DNA of 64,000 nucleotides from the NCBI GenBank assembly GCA_963971425.1, contig OZ020524.1, forward strand, positions 13,271,845-13,335,844, written 5' to 3'. The position numbers and the translations under genes are program-made. The notes under the pieces are model-generated. The model searched no databases. It was not told the origin of the DNA and saw nothing but the letters and a program-made list of their open reading frames with translations. The DNA is from Bryoerythrophyllum caledonicum (taxonomy: Eukaryota > Streptophyta > Bryopsida > Pottiales > Pottiaceae). Shown in pieces: positions 9,332 through 20,639 of this stretch (the first letter of the stretch is position 1; each line of letters starts with the position of its first letter).

Positions 9332-11710
9332 GGTTCAGCGTCGCTCCGGAGACTTGGTTTGGGTCCGTTCTTTTTCGTTATGCTGGGATTGTCTCCCTTC
9401 ACTGTCTTCTGTTCTGCTTCCTCTCATCGAGTGTGTGTTTCGGTAGGGTTTTGTGGAATGGTGCCGCCTGTTGATCCCTATAAAAAAGAGCTTCACAGTG
9501 TTAGCATGGGTGTTAGTGTATACATGTGCATCTAGTTTTTTCCACAAGACAAACAAAGGGAGGAGAGAGAGAAGTGTTGGGTCTTCACTCTTCTCGACCG
9601 TGTTGGGTGTCGGAGGAGGCAGGTGCTTCCGATCTCCAGCCCGCTCTCCACTGATGTTAAACGTGTTGGGTGTCAAAAGAGGCAAGTGCTTCCGCTCTCC
9701 AGCTCGTTGTTCACTGTTGTCCGTTGGTGTCGGGGATCGCAGATGTTGACTGTCTCTCGCATCTACTGCTTGCCGTGTCTGATGCAGTCTCTTGTATCTA
9801 CTCCTGGGTCCTCTGTCCTTGCAGGGATTGAGAGTGGTGATGCTCCTCTGGGATGCGGCGAAGGGCAACAAGAAGTGGGGGTGGGGTGCCTTGCACGCAG
9901 TGGAGGTGCGACGCATGGCAACAACAAAAGAGGGTTTGGTTTGAGGATAGGAGTTGTATTTGTACCTTGTCTCTTGATAGGGTTTGGTGGATGTCACAAT
10001 TGTTGACGTATGATTCTTCTATTGCCGTTGAAGCTGATTAGGTTTTTCTTCTGTGCGTTGCCTTGGAGGTCGTTCGATTAGAATATGTCGGTTACAATGG
10101 AGTGGCGGCTGATGAATCTTTTCTTGGGGTGTCTTGGTGGCGATTAGGATTTTCGTGGAGCCGTTGGTGGGAGCTCTTTTGAAGGCGCGGTCTCTGCTGT
10201 GAGCTGGTTCGTGTCTGTGGGTTGATAATCGTGCGACCTGGGTCTTTATTTTGTGCTAGGTCTTGGTCCTAGGAGGGCACGCTCCAACTTGGTGAGAACT
10301 TTTGAAAAGTTATACGTACCTTTGTTTGCCTGCGTCGTGTCTGATTTTCTTGGTTCTTTGTATTGGTATGTTGTTGCTGCCCCCTGTTCTACTTTCGGTG
10401 TTTGCCTTTTTTTTTTGTTGCAGCGTGACCTGATTCCGCCATTTTTTTGTTGTCTACAATTGTCCCTTTTGCTAGCATGCTGTGTTTGTTAGCTAGGTGG
10501 GAAGGGAGAGCTGGATAGAATTTAGGAGAGCTTACCTGGGAGACGGCGATCTTCTGTGTGAGTCCCACAATCCTCACGTTGCTCTTTCTTTGTTGCTGGT
10601 GATGTCTATTTCACTTGTTGTATCCCTTGATGGAGGAATTTGTATATGCGTCTTGACGTGGGTTCTTGTGGAGGGGGCTCCTATAGTCTGGTTGCAGACT
10701 TTTGTTGTTGGTGTTGTAGGTTGCTTTGAGGATTGAACGTTGATCTTGATTATGTGTTTGATCTTTTGTTGGAGCTCCTGTAGACACATAAGCTGCATAC
10801 AGGCCGTATTGAAAGGTTAGTTTCGGGTTTAGAGTACTTACCTTGTTCTTCTTTTGTTGCAGGCAGGTGATCTTTTTTTGTCGCTAGGACGGGATTTGTC
10901 TCTGTCCCTTCGTTGGGGTCGGTGTCGGTGGGAAGTCCACACGCTTCTTGGGGTGCGTATGCCATGGTGTGCATGCAGCAACTTGTTCTGTACTCGTACG
11001 TCTCTGTTTGTTTTGACGAAGTGTGCTTGTTCTGATCCTGTGTGCATAATCCTGAAGCGCGGTCAAGGTTACTCTGATGTATGCTTGTGGCACGGTCGGG
11101 CTTGTTCTTGCGTATTCTTGTTGCTGTAGGAGCTCCTCACGAGAGAAGACCTTGAGTGCGGCAGTTTCAGAGGAGTTCATCTGTTGCCGGAGTTCATCTG
11201 TTGTGCATTGATGTGTCCGTGGAGCGGACAAGGCTACGATTGTTCGTCCTTGCTTGAATGCGTGTGGCACGTTCGAATCAGCGTGTATGCGTCGTTGTTG
11301 ACTTTGGTAGGGAGCTAATTCGGTTGGAGCTGCGCTTATCTGTTCGGAGTTGCGCCTATCTGTCGGAGCTGCTCTTGTGTGTCTTTGCTTGTTTTGGTGG
11401 AGAATGTCTGTTGTTCTCATGTGTCCCTGCTGGTTTCGGTAGAGAATGCTGTGTAGGCTTGGTTTGCTAATTGGTGCTTGGCCACGGCCTAATCTGTACT
11501 TGTGCAACTCTACTTTGCACACTTGTGAACCATTGTGTGAAATCATATAATTTTTATGAAATTCAAAAACATAAGACACAAGGAGAGCGATAATGGAGAG
11601 GATAGGTAAGAGCTTAGCTAAAACAATTGTTTGCTTGAGTTTTGGTTGGTGCTGATGGTGAGGCGCGGCTTGCATCCTTTGCTTGTTGATGTTGTTGTGC
11701 ATCTACTACT
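9332..11710. other. GT-rich non-coding stretch, degenerate repeats
   Basis: The plus strand is rich in T and G, with many short imperfect repeats of strings such as GGAGCTGC, TTGTTCTG and GGTAGAGAATG. Several TTGTTGCAG strings (10,417; 10,852) look like splice acceptors but no matching coding exons are visible. A 272-codon minus-strand frame at 10,884-11,702 is Gln/Arg/Thr-rich, lacks domain texture and is judged a by-product of base bias. No gene is supported. Confidence 0.3.
9598..9724 (+). repeat. Two-copy 63-bp tandem duplication
   Basis: Two adjacent copies (about 9,599-9,661 and 9,662-9,724), each starting CGTGTTGGGTGTC, about 75-80% identical by eye. It lies in GT-rich non-coding DNA. 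Confidence 0.5.
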
Positions 11711-12033
11711 GCTTTGCCAGGCTTAGAGAGGCATTGGTATCGATGTTTCTAGACCATTTTCAACACTAGATCCAGATCTAGAAGATGTCAGTGTGCAAGT
11801 TTGAGTTGGATCTAGTAGAATATGGTCCAACACAAGGTGCTCGGATTAGATTTCCCTTTCCTCCTCGTAGTAGATCCAAAACATCTCTTTGTGCAATTCA
11901 TAATCTAGATCTGGATCTAAAACCCCTCTCCAACACTTAATGCCACTAGAAACATCAATAATCATAGAAGCGAACATGTTCGAGGTTGGTGGTGAGGCCC
12001 AACAACTCTCACTACAAACATGAAGCAAATGTG
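11711..12033. other. Intergenic DNA, no gene seen
   Basis: About 320 bp with repeated TCTAGATC/GATCTAG strings (11,760-11,925) and no coding texture. A TTGGTATCGATG string at 11,732 resembles a methionine-tRNA primer site, but nothing around it supports an element. Confidence 0.3.
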
Positions 12034-12389
12034 ACTAATACCAAGCAACCCTTTTTTTTAAGGCGAAAATAGCCAAATGGCGATTTTTTATCTAAAAATA
12101 GAATATTCCCGAAAAAAGTGGGAAATTTGTGATTTCACATCGCCAAAATTCCATCGATGGTCGTTGCTATGTCGCCATATTGCCATTAATGAACAACGGG
12201 GACTCCATCTTGTCACCAAAAAGGATGTACAAATCTATGTTTATAGAGATAAAATCTTTGAAATGAAAATTTATGGAGAAAATTTAGTTTCATTTGGATA
12301 AAGGAGAAAGCCAAAAGTGCTACAGCTCCCTGGCCTCTGCAGCCACTATGGCGATCCCATTAAAACAAAAAAAAGGACTGATACCAAGC
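12034..12389 (+). mobile_element. Small SINE-like insertion with 14-bp flanking repeats
   Basis: GACTAATACCAAGC at 12,034-12,047 and GACTGATACCAAGC at 12,376-12,389 match at 13 of 14 bases and bracket a 328-bp AT-rich insert. The insert ends in an A-rich run (TTAAAACAAAAAAAAG), as expected for a target-primed retrotransposed sequence in plus orientation. No RNA polymerase III A/B box pair is obvious. The subterminal strings GCCAAATGGCGAT and CTATGGCGATC are weakly related, so a MITE is an alternative reading. Confidence 0.35.
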
Positions 12390-14621
12390 CTCTCCTCACC
12401 AGGTTTTGCGGAGCTACTCCTCAACCATCCTCTCTCGACTCAACCCCTGGGACATTGCAAATTATGTACGTACACATAATGCACGTAGTGCATCTCTCTA
12501 GCAACACATTACAGGGGTGATTCAAACCCCTGAAGGAGCAAGTGTACCTGCATGGCACTACTCGATTTTGGGCAGGTTCTTAAAAATCCAATTTTGAGTA
12601 TAACTTCATTAAAGTTTTAGTGAGAATAGGAATATGGGTTGTCTTTGCAAAGTTTTCTATCTCTTTTTGGACTAGTAGGGAAAAAATTATGGTCTTTCAA
12701 ACATATAGAGATCGACTTTGGGACAATTGGGCAGGGTACTATAGAGATGAATAGGAGTATTGTAGACTTGACTATTGCACTTTTTTGAGGCGAGTAGTAA
12801 TGAAGGAAAGTTCTTGGCAACCTTCACTATTTTCACTTCAAAAAGCATAGAAATTAAGGATTTCACTTTTTTGGAAAATATTTTCTTCTATTATTCGAAT
12901 AAATCATAATAATTCATTTCACTGTTTGGATTTTAGATCCAACAATTATTTCCTTATTCTAAAAGTAAACTTGTTGTTTTTCAAAGTAAGGGGCCACTTT
13001 CTATATTCCTAGTTGTTGTAGGTCTATTTTTGTTGTTGTAATTTAAACACCTCCATTACTTGTAGTTTTTTGTGTATAATGACCTAATACAAGGCAAAAT
13101 ATAGATCCATTGAGTTCATGCAATGTGTAGTGGAAAAATATGCCACTATCTTGAGTCAAAGTACGCTAGCCCTATCTAGGCACCGTGGGATTTTTTTTTG
13201 CACTCTTCAAATGCATGTACCTCACAATCCGCATAGTCAAAGTTTTCAAAAATTTCAGGTGTCTTCTTGTAGTATTTAGCTTGAAGATCCTATGGTTGAA
13301 AATATTATACGATTGTTTGAATTAGTCTACTAATATCTCATCTCAAAGTGGCAATTTTGAGGTGATTTTGGTGAAGCATAAGGCACGGCCGCACGGTCCT
13401 TTAGAGGTGAATGGAATTTACAATTTTTTGTTTCTAGCAGGGCATTTTATCTTTATCCATTTTCTAATTTGTTCACCCATTGTTTCATTTTAGACTCAGG
13501 CACTACTAAGTCTTAGACTCACTACTTAGATGTTGTGTTTTGTTGAGGCATGGAGTTGGAGATTATTAGCCCTTAGACATTAGCTAGGAACCATACATAC
13601 ATGCACATATTTTACTTGTAGAATACAGAAAGTTTTGCAAGACTTTCACCTTTGGATTACAGATTCTTCAACTAACATGATTCATTTGGAGGTCATTTCA
13701 AAATGTGGACCTTATCATATTGAAATACGACACCATACATGTAGAATGCAGTGGCCACCACTGGCACCTTATGACGTTAAGGGTTAAGGCCAATCAAATC
13801 CCTTGAGGGGTAATGTTCCATGAGAAATTGCTGACAATCTGGACGCCGATGCATGAAGTCAATAAGGTAAAGGCACACAATTCCAATCGGCCACCCAATT
13901 CTGACTAGTAGAGTATGCATGGCATGGTGCATGAAAATGGCAAATGCTTGAAATGGTGCATGAAGTGACCCAAAACCGATAACTCAAAATCGGAAAACAT
14001 CAGTCATAATCGGCATTAGGTCATGATGTGTGCAATTTTGGGTTGCTCCACCTCAATTGAGCTCTCATTGGTGGCATTGCCTCAAAAGTCGAACAAGGCC
14101 GATTGATATTTGGCACCATCTATGAGTTGGTTATTCATGGCATGTCTTCTCTCTTTTACTCCCAGGCTCCCACTTAATGGCATTGGGTGAAGGAGGGCAC
14201 CAAATCTCACCTACTCTAGAATTTGATTATGGGCTCCGATGGTTTTTGGGGCTTTTAAATTCTATATGAATTCCAAATCTTTGTGATTAAATTGTGATTC
14301 CATATCGGAATTGGGTGCCTCTACCTTAATGAGTATGATTCCGAAATTGAGGCAGAGCTACGATTCTGCCACAGCCTTTGACAATCAACCTTGTGATCCC
14401 TGAAAATCTCCCGTGAAATCACATCAAAGATTAGGTGCCTCATCACTTCACATTCAACCAACAGCTCAAGCAACAAGTGAACATGCATAAATCCGGATGA
14501 CAAGAGAACGTTGAAAGCAAGTCTGCCTCAACTAGGTTAATAATCCAGAAAATGTCAAAAGAATGGTTGAATGAACATGAATCTCTACAGTGAAAAAGAT
14601 TACTCAAACACAAGGGGTGTG
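12390..14621. other. Intergenic DNA, no gene seen
   Basis: Balanced to AT-rich sequence with no reading frame above about 67 codons and no splice-linked coding texture. Nothing beyond short imperfect repeats (TGGTGCATGAA near 13,928 and 13,957; AAAATCGG near 13,985-14,010) was noticed. Confidence 0.4.
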
Positions 14622-14630
14622 CGTTGTGCA
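14622..14630. repeat. 9-bp target-site duplication, left (CGTTGTGCA)
   Basis: Matches CGTTGGGCA at 31,831-31,839 with one difference. Confidence 0.6.
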
Positions 14631-15440
14631 GGATCGCGTTAATTCACCCCGGCGAGCGTGGCTCAGCGCCCCAGCCTCGTCGGGGTGAGAGCCTCGGTGG
14701 CCAGGCCTGAGCCCGCCAACCCGCTGCCCGGCTCCAGTAGAAAAATTCCCCCCCGCCCGGTCTTCCTCCGCCCGCCCGCACTCCCTCTCCTACCCGGTCT
14801 CCCCTCTCCCGCCCAGTCTCTCCTCCTCCCTCCACCAGGAGAACGTTGAAGATCGCCGTGCTTAGCACCTTAGGGTTTGGAGTGTGGTTTAGGGTATGTG
14901 TACGCTGTGTAATTGCAGCTTAGGGTTTTCGGAAGGTGGGTGTGTAACGTTGTGTGTTTAGAGTGCCTCCGCCGCGCTTCCCCTTGAGTGATACGCGGAA
15001 ATTTGTTTAGAGGTGGGGTTTGAGTGCTGCGAACTTATGGGGTGGGGTCTGGAGGGCTGCGATCTTCGGGGTGGGGTTTGAGGGCTGCGAGGAGGCGCGG
15101 CGCAAGAGGGCCTAGGGGGCGCAGCGGGAGGCATTGCGGGAGGAGGCGCGGCGTAAGAGAGCGGTGCAAGGATATCTGTCGGTTTAGAGTTTAGGTGCAA
15201 GAGGGCGGCGGAGGAGGGCGAGGCCTGGAGATCAGTGGCAGAGGTTTAGGGTCGCGAAGAGGGCGAGCGCAAGATGGCGGCGGAGGAGGGCGAGGCCTAG
15301 AGATCAGCGCCAGAGGTTAGCGACGGAGGAGGCCGAGCGCCAGAGGGCGGCGGCGGAGGGTGACCGGCGCGAGGAGGGCGAGCGGCGCCAGGAGGGCGAG
15401 GCCTGGAGATCAGCGGCAGAGGTTTAGGCGCGAGGAGGGC
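14631..15440 (+). repeat. Left terminal inverted repeat of the MULE
   Basis: Aligns with the reverse complement of 31,050-31,830 over its whole length, with small indels. It is GC-rich. In order from the tip: GCGTTAATTCACC, a C-rich tract (14,745-14,830), GAAGATCGCCGTGCTTAG, several TTTAGGG/TTAGGG telobox strings (14,870-14,935), and AAATTTGTTTAGAGGTGGGG near 15,000. The inner limit near 15,440 is where the match fades into tandem repeats. The long frames here on both strands are by-products of GC content. Confidence 0.7.
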
Positions 15441-16100
15441 GAGCGCAAGAGGGCGAGCTGGGGAGGAGGGAGAGTTGGGGAGGAGGGCGAGTTCGGGAGG
15501 GGGGCGAGCGGCGCGAGGAGGGCGAGCGCAAGAGGGGCGAGCGCAAGAGGGCGAGCTGGGGAGGAGGGCGAGCGTAACAGGTAAGCCGTTCAGGGTATAG
15601 GGAGCGACGAGGAATTGCGCAGGAGGACGGTTTAGGGTTGCGAGCGGGGGAGGAGGGCGAGCGCAAGAGGTCAGCGGATTAGGCTTTGTGGTGCGAGGAG
15701 GGCGAGCGTAAGAGCACGGCGCGAGGAGGCCTGCGGTGGAGGTGGGCGCGAGGAGGGCGACCGCAAGACGATGGCGCTCCTCGGCCTGCAGTTTAGGCGG
15801 GCACGAGAGGGTATTGCGAGAGGAGGCCAGGGATGAGGCGAGCGCAAGGAGGGCGCCGCGAGGAGGGCTGCCGTGAAGGTGAGAGCAAGAGGACGTGGAA
15901 TGTCTAGTCCAAACGTCGGAGAGGCGCGTGCTGGGTTCGCTGGAGGCGCGGCGCGAGGAGGCTGATGAAGAGGCACGAGGCGAAGCTGAAGGAGGCGCGG
16001 CTGAAGGAGGCGCTGTGAGACCAGGCGCGCCGCTGCTGAAGCAGGCGCTGCGAGACCAGGCGCCGCTGCTGAAGGAGGCGCGGCGAGAGGAGGCGACCAC
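15200..16100 (+). repeat. GC-rich degenerate tandem repeats (GAGGAGGGCGAGCGCAAG type)
   Basis: Many imperfect copies of a purine-rich unit around GGAGGGCGAGCGCAAGAGG, with interspersed GAGATCAGCGGCAGAGG. They begin inside the left inverted repeat and extend to about 16,100, far more copies than in the right arm (31,050-31,230), so the left array has expanded or the right contracted. Frames of up to 267 codons through the array are repeats of Arg/Ala/Ser/Pro and are not credible genes. Confidence 0.6.
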
Positions 16101-16563
16101 GTTGCCATCCGCGGGTCAAGTAAGGTAAGGTCGATGGCTTACTTCAGTTTCGTCAAGCCCGGGTTTCCATGCCGGATGTGGTTAGATTATTGAGAGTGGT
16201 GTCAGGGAGAGAACTAGGATTTGAGGCGGATCGCTAGTTTAGTTGTAAAGGAGTGTGGTTTCATGTGCACAGTGAGTTCCATTGGAGATGGGGTTGGTGA
16301 TGGACGCAGTTTGGATGGTGGTTGCCAGGTCTAGGTGAGACTAGTATGTGGTAGACAGAAATGGCACCGGAAGCTTGCCTTCTTCTAAAGATGTGGTGAG
16401 TTCCCGATCATTTCTAGATAATGCTACTCTCGCTTTGAAGTTTTGGCTTTAGGGTCTGGCCTCCTCTTCCTTTCCAAATTAGGGTTTGTTTGCTCTTGGA
16501 TAATTTTTATTCCTAGATTTGTTTCCTCTTCTAATTGCCTTCGACTCTGTCCCCCCAGGTCTG
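16101..16563. other. MULE interior left of the Ty3 insertion
   Basis: Unique-looking sequence between the GC repeats and the retrotransposon. ATGGCACCGGAAGCTTGCC near 16,359 followed by GTGAGT near 16,394 looks like a start exon with a donor site, but its phase does not match the first clear zinc-finger exon at 29,250, so I leave it unassigned. In the pre-insertion element this region joined 28,905 directly. Confidence 0.3.
16559..16563. repeat. 5-bp target-site duplication GTCTG (left)
   Basis: Identical to 28,905-28,909, on the other side of the LTR retrotransposon. Confidence 0.85.
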
Positions 16564-18686
16564 TGTGAGCCAAATAAACCGCCCCTAAAGGGTGGCTTAC
16601 CTTGAACACAAGATCCTAATACGGGGCCTAGTTACTTGTGTAACCAATCCTCGGCCCATTCATACACAACTTATACAAGCATGGTGACACATCTCATGTT
16701 CACTTGGGTTCCTTGTGGTTACTTAGTGAGGTGGTGACTTAATCCAGCCTTCTAATTGGACCCACCTTTGAACAAGTGTAACTTTTGCTCTAGGACTCCG
16801 AATGCAACGTTTCCAACTCTTATGGGTTCACTTTAGCATTCCGAACTTGATTAGACCCTTAATGATCAGTTTCAGGCTTAGGTGTGACCCTGGGACCAGT
16901 TGGCAGCATACAGGCTTCCCTACTTCCTACAACGTCATAATCCTAATTATCTCCTCGACTCTAATTCCGATTCTTATGTTTGTTTTTTTTTATTCCTATT
17001 AGTTTTTTATGCTTAACATGATGGCAGCCTTCAATTAATCATTTGACTCGACCCTGGACCTCACAGCCAGCGACCAGCAGTGCACCTTCAACATACATGT
17101 TTACTCAAAAGTTGTAGCCAAACATTCACATGCACGCCCATATACTTCACATGATTAACCCCACCTTAACACTAAGCTACTCATGAGCATCCAGCTGCGT
17201 TCTCTTATTCTTATAGAGTGATCACCTAGTTAAGTGAAGTTGACTGTAACCCTAATTCTAGTGAAATTTTGACAGCGCTTCCGCGTGACGTGTGTGAATA
17301 GAAAAATTAGGGTTTCCTTAAGCACAAGGAATTGACTATTAGCCGGGGGAAGGGAGGGGCTCCCTGATTCGATTCAATTCACCCTCCTTCTTTCAGCTTC
17401 GCTGGTCCTCTTCTTCGTGATAGCCTCCTCTTTGTGTGCTGGTCCTCTTCTTCGTGATCTCGTCCTCTTCGTTCGCTGGTCCTCTTCTTCGTGTGCTGGT
17501 CCTCTTCTTCGTGATAGCCTCCTCTTCGTGTGGTGGTCCTCTTCTTCGTGATCTCGTCCTCTTCGTTCGCTGGTCCTCTTCTTCGCTATCTCGTCCTCTT
17601 CTTCGTTGGTCCTCTTCTTCGTGTGCTGGTCCTCTTCTTCGTGATAGCCTCCTCTTCGTGTGTTGGTCCTCTTCCTCGTGATCTCGTCCTCTTCTTCGCT
17701 CGTCCTCTTCTTCGTGTGCTGGTCCTCTTTGTTCGCTGGTCCTCTTCTTCGCTGGTCCTCTTCCTCGTGATAGCCTCCTCTTCGTGTGTTGGTCCTCTTT
17801 TTCGTGATCTTGTCCTCTTCTTTGCTGGTCCTCTTCTTCGTTTCCGGTTCAGCTCCTCTCCTCACCTAATTCGCACTTCCAGTGGCCGGGGCTTCCGGCT
17901 CTCATTCCTCAGTTTCTCTCCTCGCACATTCTCTCCACACACCCTGTTTTTTCTTTTCCTACGCCCTCTCTCACCGAATGCCATCGCTCCAGGGAGTAAC
18001 CTCCCAGCCTTCGTTCTCCTTGAGTTCCCAAAAAAAGTTCCCCGCCGCCTTTTGCCTTCTTTCATTAATGGCTTACTCCTTACAAAACCTATTAAACCTA
18101 TATCTACTAATTCCGTGCCACCCTTGCATTTAACAAAAGTGGGTGTCCCACTAACCAAGGAATATCTAAATCTAAACATTGACTCCATGCCACATGGGTG
18201 TGCATGATCTCAATAAGTGAGCTATTAGCTAATTCCCAAAGGTGCTAAATCTAATTTAATCTACCTAAATTGAATTCCCCTTGCTTGGGGCTAGGATTAA
18301 GTTACCAAGTGATGGTGAGGGCGTTTCCCACTTCTTTTGGACCCCTTTCTTCATTTTTCTACTTCTCCTAATTTTTCCCCGTGGTTTTCTCCACCACTTT
18401 ACTTTCTTCCTTTTCTATTGTTTTTGTTTTCTTTTTCTTTTTCCATCTCTAGTCTTCTCTTCATTTTTCTTTCCCTAATTATTTTTTTTTTGGTTAACTT
18501 AATAAAACCCGTGGTCGCCATAAAGTGGCTCCTATTTAAGAAATTAGTGAATGGAAAGGCCATTTAGCCATATTGATCAAAAATCATGGGTTAATCTTAT
18601 TGGACTACCCACTTCAACTACTAGTTGAACCTAACACAATTGATGTGCGGTCCATTCATCGTCGGGAGCCGTTTTGGCGGCTCACA
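16564..18686 (-). repeat. 3' LTR (left copy), 2,123 bp
   Basis: Starts TGTGAGCC and ends GGCTCACA. Nearly identical to 26,440-28,904 except for a shorter minisatellite (about 17,395-17,850) and about six base differences. Confidence 0.95.
17395..17850 (+). repeat. LTR minisatellite (36-37 bp units), short allele
   Basis: Tandem units built from CTCTTCTTCG blocks, e.g. GGTCCTCTTCTTCGTGATCT and a variant with GATAGCCTCCTCTTCGTG. Period about 36-37 bp, a multiple of an approximately 12-bp sub-motif. Long frames on both strands (for example Lys-Lys-Arg-Thr repeats on the minus strand) are artefacts of the repeat. Confidence 0.85.
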
Positions 18687-18689
18687 CAT

Positions 18690-20580
18690 GGCGGCCATCT
18701 GGGACAATTCGAAGAGGCAGTGAACCCAACTTTTGCGCATGGGGATACGGTCAAGTTCCCTCTTTTCGTGTCCGAATGGACCGTGGTTGTAACCCCAATT
18801 TGGAGGTTCAATCGTGAAGGTTGTGAGCAATTCACACCTTGTACTCTTTGCATCGGTTGCCCGATGTTCATGTGGGAAAACCTCGCCGTTAAGGGTTTGG
18901 AGTTGAACGGAGTTGTTGGGAAAAACCTCCTTCACCAGATATGGGCCCAACCATAGGGCATTGAACTTGCCAGGGAAATCCAGTCTCCTCGCATCTTGGA
19001 GGAGGACTAGCATGCCCGGCTGTAACGACCGGGCCTTGTTTCGCTAGTCGAAGGCGATCTTCCTTCGACGCTGGATGGCTTCCATGTTCTGGGCGCTCCA
19101 TCGGCGCTTCTCATCGAGCTCCTTCAATCGTTCTAACCAATCGGCTAAGGACGTGGCCATGGACCATCGTTCGGTCACGGCCACTCACAGAGAAGGGATC
19201 TCGAACTCTATTGGCAAAATGGCTTCAATGCCATATACCAGCGAGAAGGGGGTAGCATGGATGGTCACCTTGAAGGTAGTTCGGTAAGCCCATAATGCGG
19301 CGGAGAGCTTCACGTCCCAATCCCTCTTGGAATCGGTGACCGTCTTCCTCAAAATATTCACGAGGGTTTGGTTAACTCGCTCGGTGTGCCCATTGGTTTG
19401 AGGGTGATAAGGGGTGGTCTTACGATGATTGATCTTGAACCGGGTGGTCATGGCTTCGATCATCTCGTTCAAAAAATGTTTCTTCCAATCACTAATGAGG
19501 ATTTTGGGACAACCAAACCGAGTAATGATTTGCTCGAACAAGAACTTGGCCGCATGATTCGCATCATTGGTTTTCACGGCTCGAGCCTCGGCCCACTTGG
19601 TGAGATATTCGGTTGCTACCACAATGTGCCTCATCCCACTAGAAGAGCTTGGATGCACCTCTCCCACGTAGTCAATGCCCCACTTCTCGAATGGGACCAA
19701 GGGCAAGGATACGCGTAGCGGCATGCTCATTCGAAGGTCATTTCGGGCATACCGTTGACAAGCGTCGCATCGCTTGGTGTACTCATGGGCGTCTTGGAAT
19801 AATGTGGGCCAATAGTAACCCGCGCGAAGGATTTTTTGGGCCGTCAAGGTCCCAGAGAAGTGTCCGCCACACGCACTGTCATGGCAGGCTGAGAGGATCG
19901 TGGGTATTTCCACGGACGTCACACATCGACGTAGCAAGCTGTCAATTCCACGACGGTACAATTTGCCCCCTACTATGATAAAGTGGCGGCTATGAAGGCG
20001 AACCTTCCGACGCTCGTTTTTGGACAATGAATCCGGTAGAAGGTGGGTGGTTAGAAATTCGGCCACCAAATTGTACCATGAAGGAATGGAGGATACTTTG
20101 AACAAGTCCTCATCTATCAAGGCCTCATCAATGGGGACTACACCGGGTTCCTCTGAGAGGCGCGAGAGATGATCCGCTTGAAGGTGCATCCGCCCTGGGC
20201 GGTATTCCACCGTGTAGTCAAACTCCTCTAAAAGTAAGACCCACCTTGCTAAACGACCACTCAAGTCCGCCTTGTTGACAAGGTACTTGATGGCCATGTG
20301 GTCCACGTAGAACACTACAGGGTTGAGTAACAAGTAGTGGCGAAATTTTTTGACCGAAAAGACCATTGCCAAGCACTCACATTCGGTGGTGGTATAGTTC
20401 TTTTCGGCGGGGTTTAATTGCCTACTTGCGAAGGCAATGGGGTGGTCTTTGCCATTAAGGCCCACCGGTTGGCACAATGTGCTCCCTACAGCCACCGCCG
20501 AGGCGTCACAAAAGATGTGGAAGGGCAATTCCCAATTCGGGGGTCTCAAAACCGGGTAGGTGGTTAATTCCTCTTTCAAG
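18690..20580 (-). mobile_element. Ty3 element part: RNase H and integrase
   Basis: Starting from the high coordinate: RNase H (FHIFCDASAVAVG; CLAMVFSVKKFRHYL; YFVDHMAIKYL-type residues), then the integrase zinc-binding region (HDSACGGHFSGTLTAQKIL; CDACQRYA), then the catalytic core (WGIDYVGEV; ISDWKKHFLN; HPQTNGHTERVNQTL). The C-terminal integrase segment (KFNALWLGPYLVKEVF) follows near 18,960. It cuts and joins element DNA to the chromosome in intact relatives. Confidence 0.85.
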
Positions 20581-20639
20581 ACATCGAAGGCCTCTTGGCA
20601 ATGGGGAGTCCACTCGAATTTTACATTCTTTTGGATAAG

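Noticed and set aside
10884-11702. 272-codon minus-strand frame
   Set aside because: Gln/Arg/Thr-rich with no domain texture and lying in biased GT-rich DNA. No splice-linked partner exons were seen.
11732-11745. TTGGTATC string as a retrotransposon primer-binding site
   Set aside because: No LTR end, gag or pol follows. A similar string on the minus strand near 12,376-12,389 is part of the SINE-like flanking repeat.
15297-16128. Frames of up to 267 codons in the GC-rich arm repeats
   Set aside because: Low-complexity Arg/Ala/Ser/Pro products open in many frames at once, expected from GC-rich tandem repeats.
17395-17850. CRISPR-like regular repeats
   Set aside because: Units are contiguous, without unique spacers, in a plant LTR: a minisatellite.
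17374-18207. Open frames of 163-225 codons on both strands in the left LTR
   Set aside because: They run through the CTCTTCTTCG minisatellite; the repeat has no stops in several frames. The same occurs at 27,312-28,426.
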